NCBI GenBank assembly: GCA_903899985.1
Contig: CAIULL010000044.1
Span: 1 to 48,095 of the forward strand
Direction: 5' to 3'
Source of the DNA: an uncultured Schlesneria sp.
Lineage (GTDB): Bacteria; Planctomycetota; Planctomycetia; Planctomycetales; Planctomycetaceae
DNA: 48,095 nucleotides
Shown here: piece after piece, positions 24,860 to 33,430 of the stretch
How positions within the stretch are numbered: the first letter of the stretch is position 1
Layout of the letters: each line of letters opens with the position of its first letter
Notes under the pieces: generated by a model
Database searches by the model: none
The model's input: the letters and a program-made list of their open reading frames with translations, nothing else
What the model was told of the DNA's origin: nothing
Position numbers and translations under genes: made by a program

Positions 24860-26650
24860 ATGGACGTCCCCTCGATTGAGAATTTCGAACCCGGGGAAAA
24901 TCCGTTCGACCCAGCGGTCATTATGCGGCTGGCGAATGAGTTTTTTCGCCAGATTCCGACTCCACCAGACGATGCGGCAGTTGCCGAACCAATGGCGGAT
25001 ACGCCGCTACGTCCTGGTCCATCCGTAGCAGATGAGAAATCGCAGACTCCGGGAAATTTTCGAAGGCCTGGTTTCGGCGACTCGAGCCGATACGATCAGC
25101 AGCACGTTCGCAATACTCCCCGCGACGTGATCGGGAACCATGAGTTGCTCTACTTCCTTGATACTGCACAACAGGTTCTGAAACAAACCCAGAGCATCAT
25201 GCCCGCGATATCAGCCGGAACTGGTATGCCATTCCATTTGGAAAGTTTGCCAGGTCACCTGAATGTTCCCATCCAGAAGACTGCACCAGGCATCCCTGTC
25301 GCCCCATCCGGGTTCGATACTCAATCGCTGACATCGAACGCGCACCAACGGTATTACTTTTGTCCTCCGGAACTACCGCCACCGCACTATTACTTTGCGC
25401 CGGACTTTCAACAAGAAGCCAGGGGCCGATTGCCTGATGCGCTGAACGTGCAGTCGATCCGGCGCGATTTTCCGATTCTGCATCAGAATGTTAACGGCAA
25501 GCCGCTGATCTGGATGGACAACGCCGCCACGACGCAAAAGCCGCAAAGCGTCATCGATGCCATCTCGAATTTCTATCAGCGTGACAATTCGAACGTTCAC
25601 CGGGGAGCGCATACACTGGCAGCCCGGGCGACCAATGCGCTGGAGGCTGGACGCGAAAAGGTACGGCGATTTCTCGGTGCCTCTGCAGTCGATGAAATCG
25701 TTTTTGTCCGGGGCACGACCGAAGCGGTTAACCTGGTCGCTCAGTCGTTTGGCCGGAAACACGTGGGGAAAGGGGACGAGGTTCTTGTCACGACTCTGGA
25801 GCACCATTCGAACATCGTCCCCTGGCAGCAGCTTTGCCGGGAAACGGGAGGCGTACTGCGTGTCGTGCCGGTGAATGATCGTGGCGAGGTCCTGCTTGAC
25901 GAGTACGAAAAGCGGCTTGGTCCCCGAACGCGGATCGTGGCGATCACGCATGTGTCGAACGCCCTGGGAACCGTGCTGCCGGTGAAGGCGATGACGGAAA
26001 TCGCTCATCGGCGCGGCGCGCGGGTCCTGGTTGATGGTGCGCAGGCGGTTTCGCACTTCCGCGTCAATGTGCAGGAGATAGGCTGTGATTTCTACGCATT
26101 TTCCGGGCACAAGTTGTTCGGTCCGACAGGGATCGGAGTCCTTTATGGAAAAAAGGAAATACTGAATGAGATGCCGCCGTGGCAGGGGGGCGGCAACATG
26201 ATTGAAAATGTGACTTTCGAGGAAACGACCTACGCTCCGCCTCCCGCCAAATTCGAAGCGGGTACGGGGATCCTGGCCGGTGTCGTCGGCCTGGGTGCCG
26301 CGATTGATTATCTGAATTTCATCGGCATGGAGCACGTCGCACGGCACGAGCAGAACCTTCTCGCCTACGCGACGGAAAGGCTTTCTTCAATCCCGGGACT
26401 GCGCCTGATCGGGACTGCCGCTGAGAAAGTGAGCGTATTGTCATTTATTCTTGACGGAGTTCCCGTGGAAGCGATGAGAACGTATCTCGATTCTGAAGGG
26501 ATTGCGGTTCGTGCCGGGCACCACTGTGCGCAGCCAGCGTTGGCACATTTCGGGCTGAAAAGCACTGTCCGCCCATCGCTGGCGCTGTATAACACATTCG
26601 AAGAGATCGACTCACTCGTCACCGCGATTCGCAAAGCCAGGCGGGGCTAA
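24860..26650 (+). CDS. SufS-type cysteine desulfurase, encapsulin cargo with long N-terminal extension
   Basis: 596 residues from the ATG at 24860, with GAGGG about 8 bases upstream; a TTG at 24845 is also open. Residues ~195-596 form a class V aminotransferase / type II cysteine desulfurase. Visible are MDNAATTQKPQ, LEHHSNIVPW, VDGAQAVSH, the PLP lysine K418 in FSGHKLFGPTGIG, and the active-site cysteine C556 in RAGHHCAQPA. It releases sulfur from cysteine as an enzyme persulfide. Residues 1-195 are Pro/Gln-rich and low in predicted structure, with short helical pieces (FDPAVIMRLANEFFRQI, LYFLDTAQQVLKQTQSI). Ordinary SufS proteins lack this part, and it is the likely shell-targeting domain. 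It is co-transcribed with the shell gene. Confidence 0.92.
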   Translation: MDVPSIENFEPGENPFDPAVIMRLANEFFRQIPTPPDDAAVAEPMADTPLRPGPSVADEKSQTPGNFRRPGFGDSSRYDQQHVRNTPRDVIGNHELLYFLDTAQQVLKQTQSIMPAISAGTGMPFHLESLPGHLNVPIQKTAPGIPVAPSGFDTQSLTSNAHQRYYFCPPELPPPHYYFAPDFQQEARGRLPDALNVQSIRRDFPILHQNVNGKPLIWMDNAATTQKPQSVIDAISNFYQRDNSNVHRGAHTLAARATNALEAGREKVRRFLGASAVDEIVFVRGTTEAVNLVAQSFGRKHVGKGDEVLVTTLEHHSNIVPWQQLCRETGGVLRVVPVNDRGEVLLDEYEKRLGPRTRIVAITHVSNALGTVLPVKAMTEIAHRRGARVLVDGAQAVSHFRVNVQEIGCDFYAFSGHKLFGPTGIGVLYGKKEILNEMPPWQGGGNMIENVTFEETTYAPPPAKFEAGTGILAGVVGLGAAIDYLNFIGMEHVARHEQNLLAYATERLSSIPGLRLIGTAAEKVSVLSFILDGVPVEAMRTYLDSEGIAVRAGHHCAQPALAHFGLKSTVRPSLALYNTFEEIDSLVTAIRKARRG

Positions 26651-26683
26651 TCGGGCTCGCGCTGTTTGGCGACTTCCTTAAAT

Positions 26684-26953
26684 TTAAATCACGCCCATCA
26701 GAGTCAACGAGGTGATAACCGCCGTCGCCACCCACAGGGCAGCGACGAGACACGTTGCGGCCATCATGGAACCACTCCGACTGCGGAATTGTTCCGGCAG
26801 TACTGCGACGAGAAAAGACAAAATGCTGGCACTAGCCACCATGGTCGCGATACTGCCCGCATATCGCGGAAGAATGAAACAGATGGAAATGAAGCAGACC
26901 ATCCCCAAAAAGGGATGCGTAACGAACTTCTTCATTGTGACGGTTTCGCTCAT
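26684..26953 (-). CDS. Small multi-pass membrane protein, unknown function
   Basis: 89 residues with two or three membrane segments: HPFLGMVCFISICFILPRYAG, MVASASILSFLVAVL and a C-terminal MAATCLVAALWVATAVITSL. AAAGGA lies about 7 bases before the ATG at 26953, supporting a real gene. It is convergent with the desulfurase gene and follows the lipoprotein gene on the same strand after a 47-base gap. It matches no family that I recognise. Confidence 0.65.
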   Translation of the reverse strand: MSETVTMKKFVTHPFLGMVCFISICFILPRYAGSIATMVASASILSFLVAVLPEQFRSRSGSMMAATCLVAALWVATAVITSLTLMGVI

Positions 26954-27000
26954 GACATGTTCCTTTCGTTGTTTATTGACGCGAGCTGGTCAATCGAACA

Positions 27001-27324
27001 TCAATTACCATTTACGACATTGGACTTCCCTTTGCCTGCCAGTCGCAAGACCACTTCAATCTCGTAGTCCATTTTTATTTTGATTCGGGTTAATGGGTGG
27101 CCTGGACCACCCGAGTCTGATCTGGATTCGATCGCATTTGAGGGGAGTTCGCTCGTGTCAACTCGAAATTGGCCGGGATATGTTTTGGTGCTTTGGAACT
27201 GGTGGATTGTCAACGTGCGATCGGCGGCTTCGCTGCATCCACTAACCACCGTTACCGTGACGAGGCATCCGGCCACAAATGCAATCACAATGGCAAAATA
27301 AAAGTTTTTCATAGCTTCAATCAT
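27001..27324 (-). CDS. Small putative lipoprotein
   Basis: About 107 residues. The N-terminus MKNFYFAIVIAFVAGCLVT leads to a lipobox-like VVSGC, so the protein is probably lipid-anchored. The mature part includes a charged segment and ends in a Lys/Gly/Asn-rich tail, with no family recognised. The ATG at 27324 overlaps the upstream protease stop as ATGA; an internal ATG at 27312 is equally possible. A conserved-looking stretch, RIKIKMDYEIEVVLRLAG, might be a beta strand-rich domain. It is coupled to the M50-like gene. Confidence 0.6.
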   Translation of the reverse strand: MIEAMKNFYFAIVIAFVAGCLVTVTVVSGCSEAADRTLTIHQFQSTKTYPGQFRVDTSELPSNAIESRSDSGGPGHPLTRIKIKMDYEIEVVLRLAGKGKSNVVNGN

Positions 27325-27881
27325 CCCCCCATTGGATTTGACATCAGGACGAGAAGACACTGCCTCCGAAGTCCAACGTATCCGAATCCAATTGTCATCA
27401 AACAATATATCGCAATCGAAATGGGGTGCGCACCGTTTTCCAGCAGCTTTGGCGTATCAAGATACCGATCTCCAGAGACCCATGCAGTCGCAAGATAGGA
27501 ACCATTCGCCAACAGGCAAAAGTTGGCAATGAACCACATCCAATTTGTTCGGAGTGCGAAAGCCACGGCGACCGGAATCACAACACCGAGAATCGGTCCG
27601 CCCCAAAGGGTGACAAGCGGAGAGGGATCAGGTTCGAAGAAGCTATAGGGGAAGTGCAAGGGGATTAAATCGACGCTCGTCAAAGTCGCACCGCAGGCGA
27701 AACCGCCAATGAGATGACCGGACTCATGCACAAACGTCATGACGCACCAAGACACGATGAGCAATCCAATGAGCTTTAGTACGCGTTTTGCAATCGGAAA
27801 AGTCCTGTCGGAGTTTTGTATTTGAACGAATGAACGTTCAAAGCAACTTACCCGCGATGAACGATGGGCTTCAAACGACAC
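27321..27881 (-). CDS. M50-like membrane zinc metalloprotease
   Basis: About 186 residues from the GTG at 27881; the frame is open further, to 28040, but has no ATG there, so the start is uncertain. A membrane helix LKLIGLLIVSWCVMTFVHESGHLIGG carries HExxH (HESGH), the zinc motif within a transmembrane helix as in site-2 proteases. LVTLWGGPILGVVIPVAVAFAL and FIANFCLLANGSYLATAW add further membrane segments, and GDRYLDTP may give the third zinc ligand. The C-terminal ~15 residues (GLRRQCLLVLMSN) are encoded by part of a hairpin repeat, so the natural C-terminus has been replaced or extended. Role and substrate are unknown. Confidence 0.68.
   Translation of the reverse strand: MSFEAHRSSRVSCFERSFVQIQNSDRTFPIAKRVLKLIGLLIVSWCVMTFVHESGHLIGGFACGATLTSVDLIPLHFPYSFFEPDPSPLVTLWGGPILGVVIPVAVAFALRTNWMWFIANFCLLANGSYLATAWVSGDRYLDTPKLLENGAHPISIAIYCLMTIGFGYVGLRRQCLLVLMSNPMGG
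27351..27373. repeat. Half copy of the dispersed hairpin repeat, copy 6
   Basis: GAGAAGACACTGCCTCCGAA matches one side of copies 4 and 5 (GAGAAGACACTGC), but the second arm is missing. It lies inside the 3' end of the M50-like gene. Confidence 0.55.
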
Positions 27882-28040
27882 ACCAATACTTTGAAACGGC
27901 GGCGACTGCGGGTCAAGTTGACCACCTGTTGCGAGACTAATCGTACTGAGATCTTGAATAAACAGCAAACAATGGCTTCTTTGGCAAGACGAACTGAAAG
28001 TATGGACGCCAGACCCGTTTTTTTGTTTCGGCAGCTTCAA

Positions 28041-28742
28041 ACCTTTCCAATATCATCGCGTTGAAGTAGGCGGATTCCAACCACCGTGCCATAGGTTGCC
28101 GCTGCACAAGACGCGACGAGGAAACAATACTTCGAACGAGACTTGTGAAGCTAAAAACTCTTACCCAGCAATGTGCCGACTGCGAGCAACGCTGGCAGAT
28201 CCGCATAGACCGGCCAAGCAATTGCGACCACGCGACGCGTTCCCTGAGTTCGACGGGAAGCGAACCACATCACGGTGATCTCTGAAAAATTATTTCATGA
28301 AGCCCAGAGCAACTGCGAGGAACGCCGCGAGCAACTGGGAGGGTATTGATTCAGGAGGGCGATTGTTTGCCGACCCAATCATTATCAATGAATTACAGAT
28401 ATTGATGCAAACAAATCAGCGATATGCGCGATAATGACTTGCCTTTTAACCATCGTGAATCTCGCGATACTGCCTTGATGGCCGTTGTCAATCGAGGCTT
28501 TCGTCTCTTCTCCCAGTGTTGCACAAATCTCGCGATGGTCAAAAAGTTTCCCCGTTATCCGCGTTCGGCGGCTTGTTGCCGCCGCTACCGTCTCGCCATA
28601 GTTTCGTAAGTTCTCAGGATAGTGTCGTGGCGATGAGACAAAACCCGGGGACTGACATCACCCCGCTCGCCTGGTGATCGCTGAAAGCCGACCTTCGGGT
28701 AGGCACTAATGCGAGGTCGGGAGACGTTGCCCAACAGAAGAA
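28041..28742. other. 700-base region without recognised genes
   Basis: Short frames occur on both strands (for example 28424-28609), but none has a ribosome site, homology-like motif or sensible composition. A 7-bp perfect hairpin CGGCGGC-TTGTT-GCCGCCG lies at 28566-28584. No tRNA-like or riboswitch fold was recognised. It may be decayed coding sequence. Confidence 0.45.
28688..28720 (-). terminator. Possible terminator of the MgtC-family gene
   Basis: CCGACCT and AGGTCGG (28688-28694, 28714-28720) form a 7-bp stem with a 19-base loop, followed on the minus strand by CTTTC. It lies 23 bases beyond the MgtC-family stop. The large loop and weak T-run make it tentative. Confidence 0.35.
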
Positions 28743-29432
28743 TTATTGTACCCGTTCCCAACTGACGCTGGTGACGCTTGGTTCAATGCTGATGCGGGAA
28801 ACAAGATCGTTAAGAAATTTGTCATTTCTGGTCGTGCAATGGACTTCAGCAACGACAGAGGTCTCATCGGGTGCATCTTCGTCCTGTTTCATGATCCCTT
28901 GAATTGCTGAATTTGGATCGGAATTCACGTGTCGTAAAAGAACCAGCCGGATAACTCCTTCATATTGTTTCTCGCAAAGGACTCGAATGCGGTAAAGCAT
29001 GTCGACATCTTGAGACGCTCGCGCTTTCGCATCAATCAATTGGACGAGCGGACGCAAAGCCAAGTGCACAAACAGGACGGTTGCCGTTCCCAGTGCTGCT
29101 TGCAGGATGTACCCGGCGCCGGCCATTGTTCCCACTGCGGCGCTGCACCAAAGGGTTGCGGCGGTATTCATGCCGCGAACATTAAAGCCCTCGCGAAGAA
29201 TTACACCTCCACCAAGAAACCCAATTCCGCTGACAATTTGGGCCGCGATACGGGTCGAGTCACTTTCGTGACCCATCTTAGATAGAGAAACAAACATCGC
29301 CGCCCCCACACAGACCAGAGCGTTGGTTCTCAGCCCAGCAGTGTGTTGGCGAAACTGACGTTCTGATCCAATCGCGACTCCCATCACCAGGGCAGCTAAG
29401 GTGTTTATCAGAAACGTAAGCCCGTCTTGCAT
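28743..29432 (-). CDS. MgtC/SapB family membrane protein
   Basis: 229 residues. The N-terminal half is hydrophobic with four to five membrane segments and the family blocks LAALVMGVAIGSERQFRQHT, GLRTNALVCVGAAMFV, IVSGIGFLGGGVILREG and VRGMNTAATLWCSAAVG. The C-terminal ~90 residues form a soluble domain (LLRHVNSDPNSAIQGIMKQ), as in longer MgtC-like proteins. The family is tied to magnesium homeostasis and survival in low Mg, but its activity is not settled. It stands alone. I looked for an Mg-sensing leader upstream and saw none. Confidence 0.92.
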   Translation of the reverse strand: MQDGLTFLINTLAALVMGVAIGSERQFRQHTAGLRTNALVCVGAAMFVSLSKMGHESDSTRIAAQIVSGIGFLGGGVILREGFNVRGMNTAATLWCSAAVGTMAGAGYILQAALGTATVLFVHLALRPLVQLIDAKARASQDVDMLYRIRVLCEKQYEGVIRLVLLRHVNSDPNSAIQGIMKQDEDAPDETSVVAEVHCTTRNDKFLNDLVSRISIEPSVTSVSWERVQ

Positions 29433-30010
29433 GTTCTCGACCTTATTATTCAGGATGGATTTTGTCGATCAGATTGCTTTGAACATTGATTCGAGCAATC
29501 AAGACCGTATTCCGGTTGCGACCAAGTTACGGGAAAGTGACGGCTCTCGAAGTTTTTTGTTCCTGTTCTAATTCCTAATCTGATCCGACAGCAGAAACAT
29601 CCCTTGAAGTGACCTGAGTGTCAAGATGTCTGGAGGGGATCCCTTTTTCGACCTGTCGGCGCCCGGCCCGCTCGCTGTTTTCGGTTTTGGACTGCGGTCT
29701 GAACCTATTTTTTATCGGGGTAAGCATGCCGCTGATGGGAGGCCCGGCTTTTCATCGTTTTTACAGACATCGCAATCCCTGTCGCAAAGTCATATCCAAA
29801 CAACCTGATGCGATCACAATAATCCTTCGAAAAAAGAGTAAAACGGGCACTTTGCCATTATGATTGGTCAAAGATTCGTTCAATCATCATGAGATGCGGA
29901 TCGTATTGTGATCGGTCACTTTGCAAACCAACCTTTATCGCTTGGCAACAAATGTTAGGATTAGATCAGCTCGTACGCGCCTTGGTTTGAGTTCGAGAAA
30001 GAGATCATTC
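29433..30010. other. 580-base divergent gap
   Basis: Lies between the MgtC-family gene (minus) and the secreted protein gene (plus). Two overlapping short frames near 29.62-29.86 kb have no gene-like features. No hairpin, tRNA or repeat was recognised; divergent promoters are expected. Confidence 0.4.
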
Positions 30011-30751
30011 ATGAAACATTATCTCTCGTCGCTGGTGATCATCTGGTACGCCATCACAATATCACCTTTGATCACTATTGCCGATGAACCAAAGTCAGGG
30101 GCGTTGATGCAGACTCTGCCTGCTGACGGAGCCTGGGTCACATACAGCATCAACGTCACGGTGAACGAACAAGAATCGTCAATGACAATCGAGGGGCGAT
30201 CCGTAGGACAGGCCTTTTATGACGGAAAAAAGGGTCGGTTTATTGAGTACGAGCAGACCGTCGGAACAGCATCGGATATCAACATTCCTCAGCTTGGCAA
30301 TCTGACATGGAGACTGCTTGTCCCCGAAGAAGCGTTCGGTGAAGGGAAGGATCCAATCAGCAAGGCGACACATAAGTGGGTGCAGTACGGCACTCAGGAA
30401 CCCGAAGTTGTCGAATCGATTCAAGTTAAAGACCCCATTTTTTTTACCCTCTTTCAAGGTCCCCAGAAGAACCTGAAGTTCGAAACCTCCCAGGAAAATA
30501 TCGTCTGGCAGCAAGGAACATTAAAGTGTCGAGTGATCGCGGGGGACAATGAGAAGAGCTTCGGCCAGATGTCGATGAAAATGGCCCATCGATTGTTTGT
30601 TCACCCCGACGTCCCGTTTGGAATCGGCGGATTGCATCAGGACTTGAGTCTCGATTTCGGCGGTGGCCCACCGGTTAAAGTCAGCATCCATGCGACATTG
30701 CGAGACCACGGAAAGAACGCCAAACCCAAATTGCCAAATCTGGTTCCTTAA
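30011..30751 (+). CDS. Secreted protein of unknown function
   Basis: 246 residues from the ATG at 30011; the frame is open from 29921, but the signal peptide (LSSLVIIWYAITISPLITIA, cut before DEPKS) starts here. The mature part begins QTLPADGAWVTYSINV, followed by a beta-rich region with GRFIEYEQTV, and ends GGPPVKVSIHATLRDHGK. This looks like a planctomycete exported protein with repeated beta strands. I do not recognise the family. It precedes another unknown gene by 110 bases on the same strand. Confidence 0.72.
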   Translation: MKHYLSSLVIIWYAITISPLITIADEPKSGALMQTLPADGAWVTYSINVTVNEQESSMTIEGRSVGQAFYDGKKGRFIEYEQTVGTASDINIPQLGNLTWRLLVPEEAFGEGKDPISKATHKWVQYGTQEPEVVESIQVKDPIFFTLFQGPQKNLKFETSQENIVWQQGTLKCRVIAGDNEKSFGQMSMKMAHRLFVHPDVPFGIGGLHQDLSLDFGGGPPVKVSIHATLRDHGKNAKPKLPNLVP

Positions 30752-30861
30752 ACGAATCTTGCAGAACAACGCATCGTCAATGGACTCGAAAGATTGGTCA
30801 ACACCACAGTCATTCCCAGGCATAAACCTCAGCATAATGTGTCATCACCGAGATAATTTCC

Positions 30862-31476
30862 ATGAGCGCCGGAAACCGCACAAAAACACTCGACGATTCG
30901 ACATTTGCAACTGACCCAGGGCAGATCAGGCTTTCTCGCAACAAACTTCGTGTGCTTCGTCCGGACTTGTACGGTCTGAGTGGCCTCTGGCAATCAGTTC
31001 TCGCGTACTTTCGTCTTGGGTGGCCTCAGCGCACCTATATCGAAGAGCAGTTGCTCTGTGGCGACAGTCGCGCGGCAGTCGTGATCTCGACGTCGCCTCT
31101 GCTGATCGCGGCTTACACCGACGAATTAGATTGTATCGCAATGCTCCGTTTTCCTGATGAGTTTACTGATGAATACGACTTGCAGAAAGGAACACGTCTG
31201 CTGACAGTCAATTGTTATGGGAGTTTACCGGATTACGATCCCGATCTGATTCTCGGACCGAAACTGATTGACCGTTGGACGGGCTTCCATCCCTTGATCG
31301 CGGATTTCCTGACCGATGATGGCGAACGCGTTGAGGCTCGCAAGAAGCAAATCACCGAAGACGAATGGCAACGAGCCTTGGACATGGGTATGGAATACGC
31401 CAAGCGTTATCCGAAAGTCGCACGTGATGGTCGGCCCGTGTACTCAGCAACTCCAGCACCACGTTCGAGAGAATAG
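30862..31476 (+). CDS. Conserved-looking hypothetical cytoplasmic protein
   Basis: 204 residues with no signal peptide or membrane segment. The middle contains YFRLGWPQRTYIEEQLLCGD, AAVVISTSPLLIAAYTDELD and FPDEFTDEYDLQKGTRLLTV, and the C-terminus is charged. The composition and clean frame suggest a real gene, probably restricted to planctomycetes, but I do not recognise a domain. It ends before a strong hairpin shared with pgi. Confidence 0.68.
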   Translation: MSAGNRTKTLDDSTFATDPGQIRLSRNKLRVLRPDLYGLSGLWQSVLAYFRLGWPQRTYIEEQLLCGDSRAAVVISTSPLLIAAYTDELDCIAMLRFPDEFTDEYDLQKGTRLLTVNCYGSLPDYDPDLILGPKLIDRWTGFHPLIADFLTDDGERVEARKKQITEDEWQRALDMGMEYAKRYPKVARDGRPVYSATPAPRSRE

Positions 31477-31505
31477 TCGCCACGAGCTTAACCGCGGAAA
31501 TCGAG

Positions 31506-31539
31506 AGTTACGGGCGAGCGATGACACTCGCCCGTAACT
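31506..31539. terminator. Bidirectional hairpin between convergent genes
   Basis: Perfect 13-bp stem: AGTTACGGGCGAG (31506-31518) with CTCGCCCGTAACT (31527-31539), loop CGATGACA. It lies between the plus-strand hypothetical gene and the minus-strand pgi, 30 and 36 bases from their stops. There is no strong T-run, but position and stability fit a shared transcription stop. Confidence 0.7.
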
Positions 31540-31574
31540 TATCTTGATCGGCGTTATCCTACCCTATATCGAAA

Positions 31575-33161
31575 TTATCCTACGGTTTGAAATTTAGCCA
31601 GAGCAGGTGAATCCCCTGTCGTTTGAACGACACCACGTTCAGCGTTCGATTTAAGGTGCTGCAGGATCTTGTAGACCCATTCGACCTTCTCGGGCTGTCC
31701 CAGGGACTCAGCAATTTGCTCGGCCGTTTGCGGTTCGTTTGCGATCTTTAGCTGTGCAAGTACCTTTGATTGAAGGTCGAGCACTGCGGCAGCCGCTTTT
31801 TTGCCTGCTTCCACACCGGGTTGATGATAAGCGTTAACGTTGATCAGTTCGGCATAGAGACCAACCGCTCGTTCATACAGGGCAATCAGTGCGCCGACAC
31901 TGTGACCATCGACGGTGTCGATTGTGATCGTGATCGTGTCGCGCCGATTCTCTCCTAAAGCCTCTCGCGTGCCGAGAAAAAGACCGTTCAAATAGTCACC
32001 CGATGTGACTCCGGGTTCAACCTCGATCGACGGTCCGCTGCGATCTTTCAGCACTTCGATAAACGTCGCGAAGAAATTGGCAATCCCGTCTCGTAATTGC
32101 TGAACGTAGGCGTGCTGATCAGTCGAGCCTTTGTTACCGTAGACTGCGATCCCCTGGAGGACGACATTACCTTGTCGATCAAGTTCTTTTCCAAGCGACT
32201 CCATGACCAGTTGTTGCAGGTACCGACTGAACAGACAAAGTCGATCCTTATAGGGAAGGATGACCATGTCCTTTTCCCCTTTTCCGTTGCCGATCTGATA
32301 CCAGATCATTGCGAGCAGTGCCGCCGGGTTCTTCCACGGATCAGACGTCCGCGTCAGTCGATCCATCGCGGCTGCTCCGTCCAGCAGATCGTCCGTGGAA
32401 ATCCCCTGAAGTGCGGCGGGAAGTAATCCCACTGCCGAGAGAACTGACGTTCGACCACCTACCCAGTCCCACATGGGAAATGTTTTCAGCCAACCGTCTT
32501 TCGTGGCGGTTTTGTCCAGCTTGCTGCCGACTTGCGTGATGGCGACAGCGTGTTCCGCGAAGTTCAGCTCTGCCGCCTGATAGGCCTTTTCGACTTCCAG
32601 CATCCCATTGCGGGTTTCAGGAGTTCCACCGGATTTTGAGATGACTAATACCAGTGTTTTGCCGAGTTGTCCGTCGAGTTCTCCCAGAATCTGCTCAATT
32701 CCTTCCGGGTCAGTATTATCGACAAAAAACGGAAGGATTTCGTCCAGAGGCGAACCGAGAGCCTGAGCGACGAACTGTGGCCCCAGTGCCGATCCGCCAA
32801 TACCGATTAAAAGCAGGAACTGAAATCGACCATCGGCCCCCTGAATCACTCCATCATGAATCTGCTTGGCAAATTCGGCGATATTAGCCCTGGTCGTCCG
32901 AATTTCAGCGGCAATCTCTGGTGTTGGAGCCAGTTCCGGTGCACGAAGCCAATAGTGGCCCACCATTCTGTTTTCATCGAGGTTGGCGATTGCGCCTCTT
33001 TCCAATTTCTCCATCGCACCGAGAGCTGTTGACATGCGTGGAACGAGCGAAGAAAGATCGGACTCCGAAAATCGTACGCGACTGATATCGAGCGAAAAAC
33101 CAAGCTGACGATCGCTGATCAAGTATTGGCAATAACGTAACCAGGAAGACGGGGCTGTCAT
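31575..33161 (-). CDS. pgi: Glucose-6-phosphate isomerase
   Basis: 528 residues from the ATG at 33161, supported by TGAGGAG 9 bases upstream; the frame is open to 33227. It interconverts glucose-6-phosphate and fructose-6-phosphate. Visible motifs: [12 protein letters not shown] (phosphosugar binding), [19 protein letters not shown] with the catalytic glutamate, [18 protein letters not shown] with the catalytic histidine, and [20 protein letters not shown] with the catalytic lysine. After ~460 residues of isomerase there is a 65-residue C-terminal addition, [19 protein letters not shown] and following, which looks like a small helix-turn-helix or winged-helix piece. It is divergent from the sugar-binding lipoprotein gene. 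Confidence 0.95.
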   Translation of the reverse strand: MTAPSSWLRYCQYLISDRQLGFSLDISRVRFSESDLSSLVPRMSTALGAMEKLERGAIANLDENRMVGHYWLRAPELAPTPEIAAEIRTTRANIAEFAKQIHDGVIQGADGRFQFLLLIGIGGSALGPQFVAQALGSPLDEILPFFVDNTDPEGIEQILGELDGQLGKTLVLVISKSGGTPETRNGMLEVEKAYQAAELNFAEHAVAITQVGSKLDKTATKDGWLKTFPMWDWVGGRTSVLSAVGLLPAALQGISTDDLLDGAAAMDRLTRTSDPWKNPAALLAMIWYQIGNGKGEKDMVILPYKDRLCLFSRYLQQLVMESLGKELDRQGNVVLQGIAVYGNKGSTDQHAYVQQLRDGIANFFATFIEVLKDRSGPSIEVEPGVTSGDYLNGLFLGTREALGENRRDTITITIDTVDGHSVGALIALYERAVGLYAELINVNAYHQPGVEAGKKAAAAVLDLQSKVLAQLKIANEPQTAEQIAESLGQPEKVEWVYKILQHLKSNAERGVVQTTGDSPALAKFQTVG

Positions 33162-33430
33162 CGAAATGAACTCCTCAAATTCATGTTTCAGGCTGTGGCG
33201 ACAATCGGAAGGATTACTGTACTGCAAACTGCTTACAAACGCGCGTGGGTCTCAGAGCAGTATCCTCCAATTAAATAGACGAGTTTTCCACTAGCTTTGC
33301 AATCGTTTCCGGTTACGAATACTCTCGTCGGAAATACTCCTTCGTCCGGCAAATGCGTTCGTGCTCCGATTTGAACTTTTGCCGTGCGTTAAATCATTCT
33401 CATGCCGCTACATCACGCGAGAAACAGATC

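Noticed and set aside
25373-26347. Minus-strand frame opposite the desulfurase
   Set aside because: Shadow of a gene with PLP and cysteine motifs on the plus strand.
28424-28609. 61-codon plus-strand frame in the gene-poor stretch
   Set aside because: Composition and lack of a ribosome site do not support coding.
29433-29960. Mg-sensing riboswitch (M-box) upstream of the MgtC-family gene
   Set aside because: No M-box core could be recognised in the minus-strand leader.
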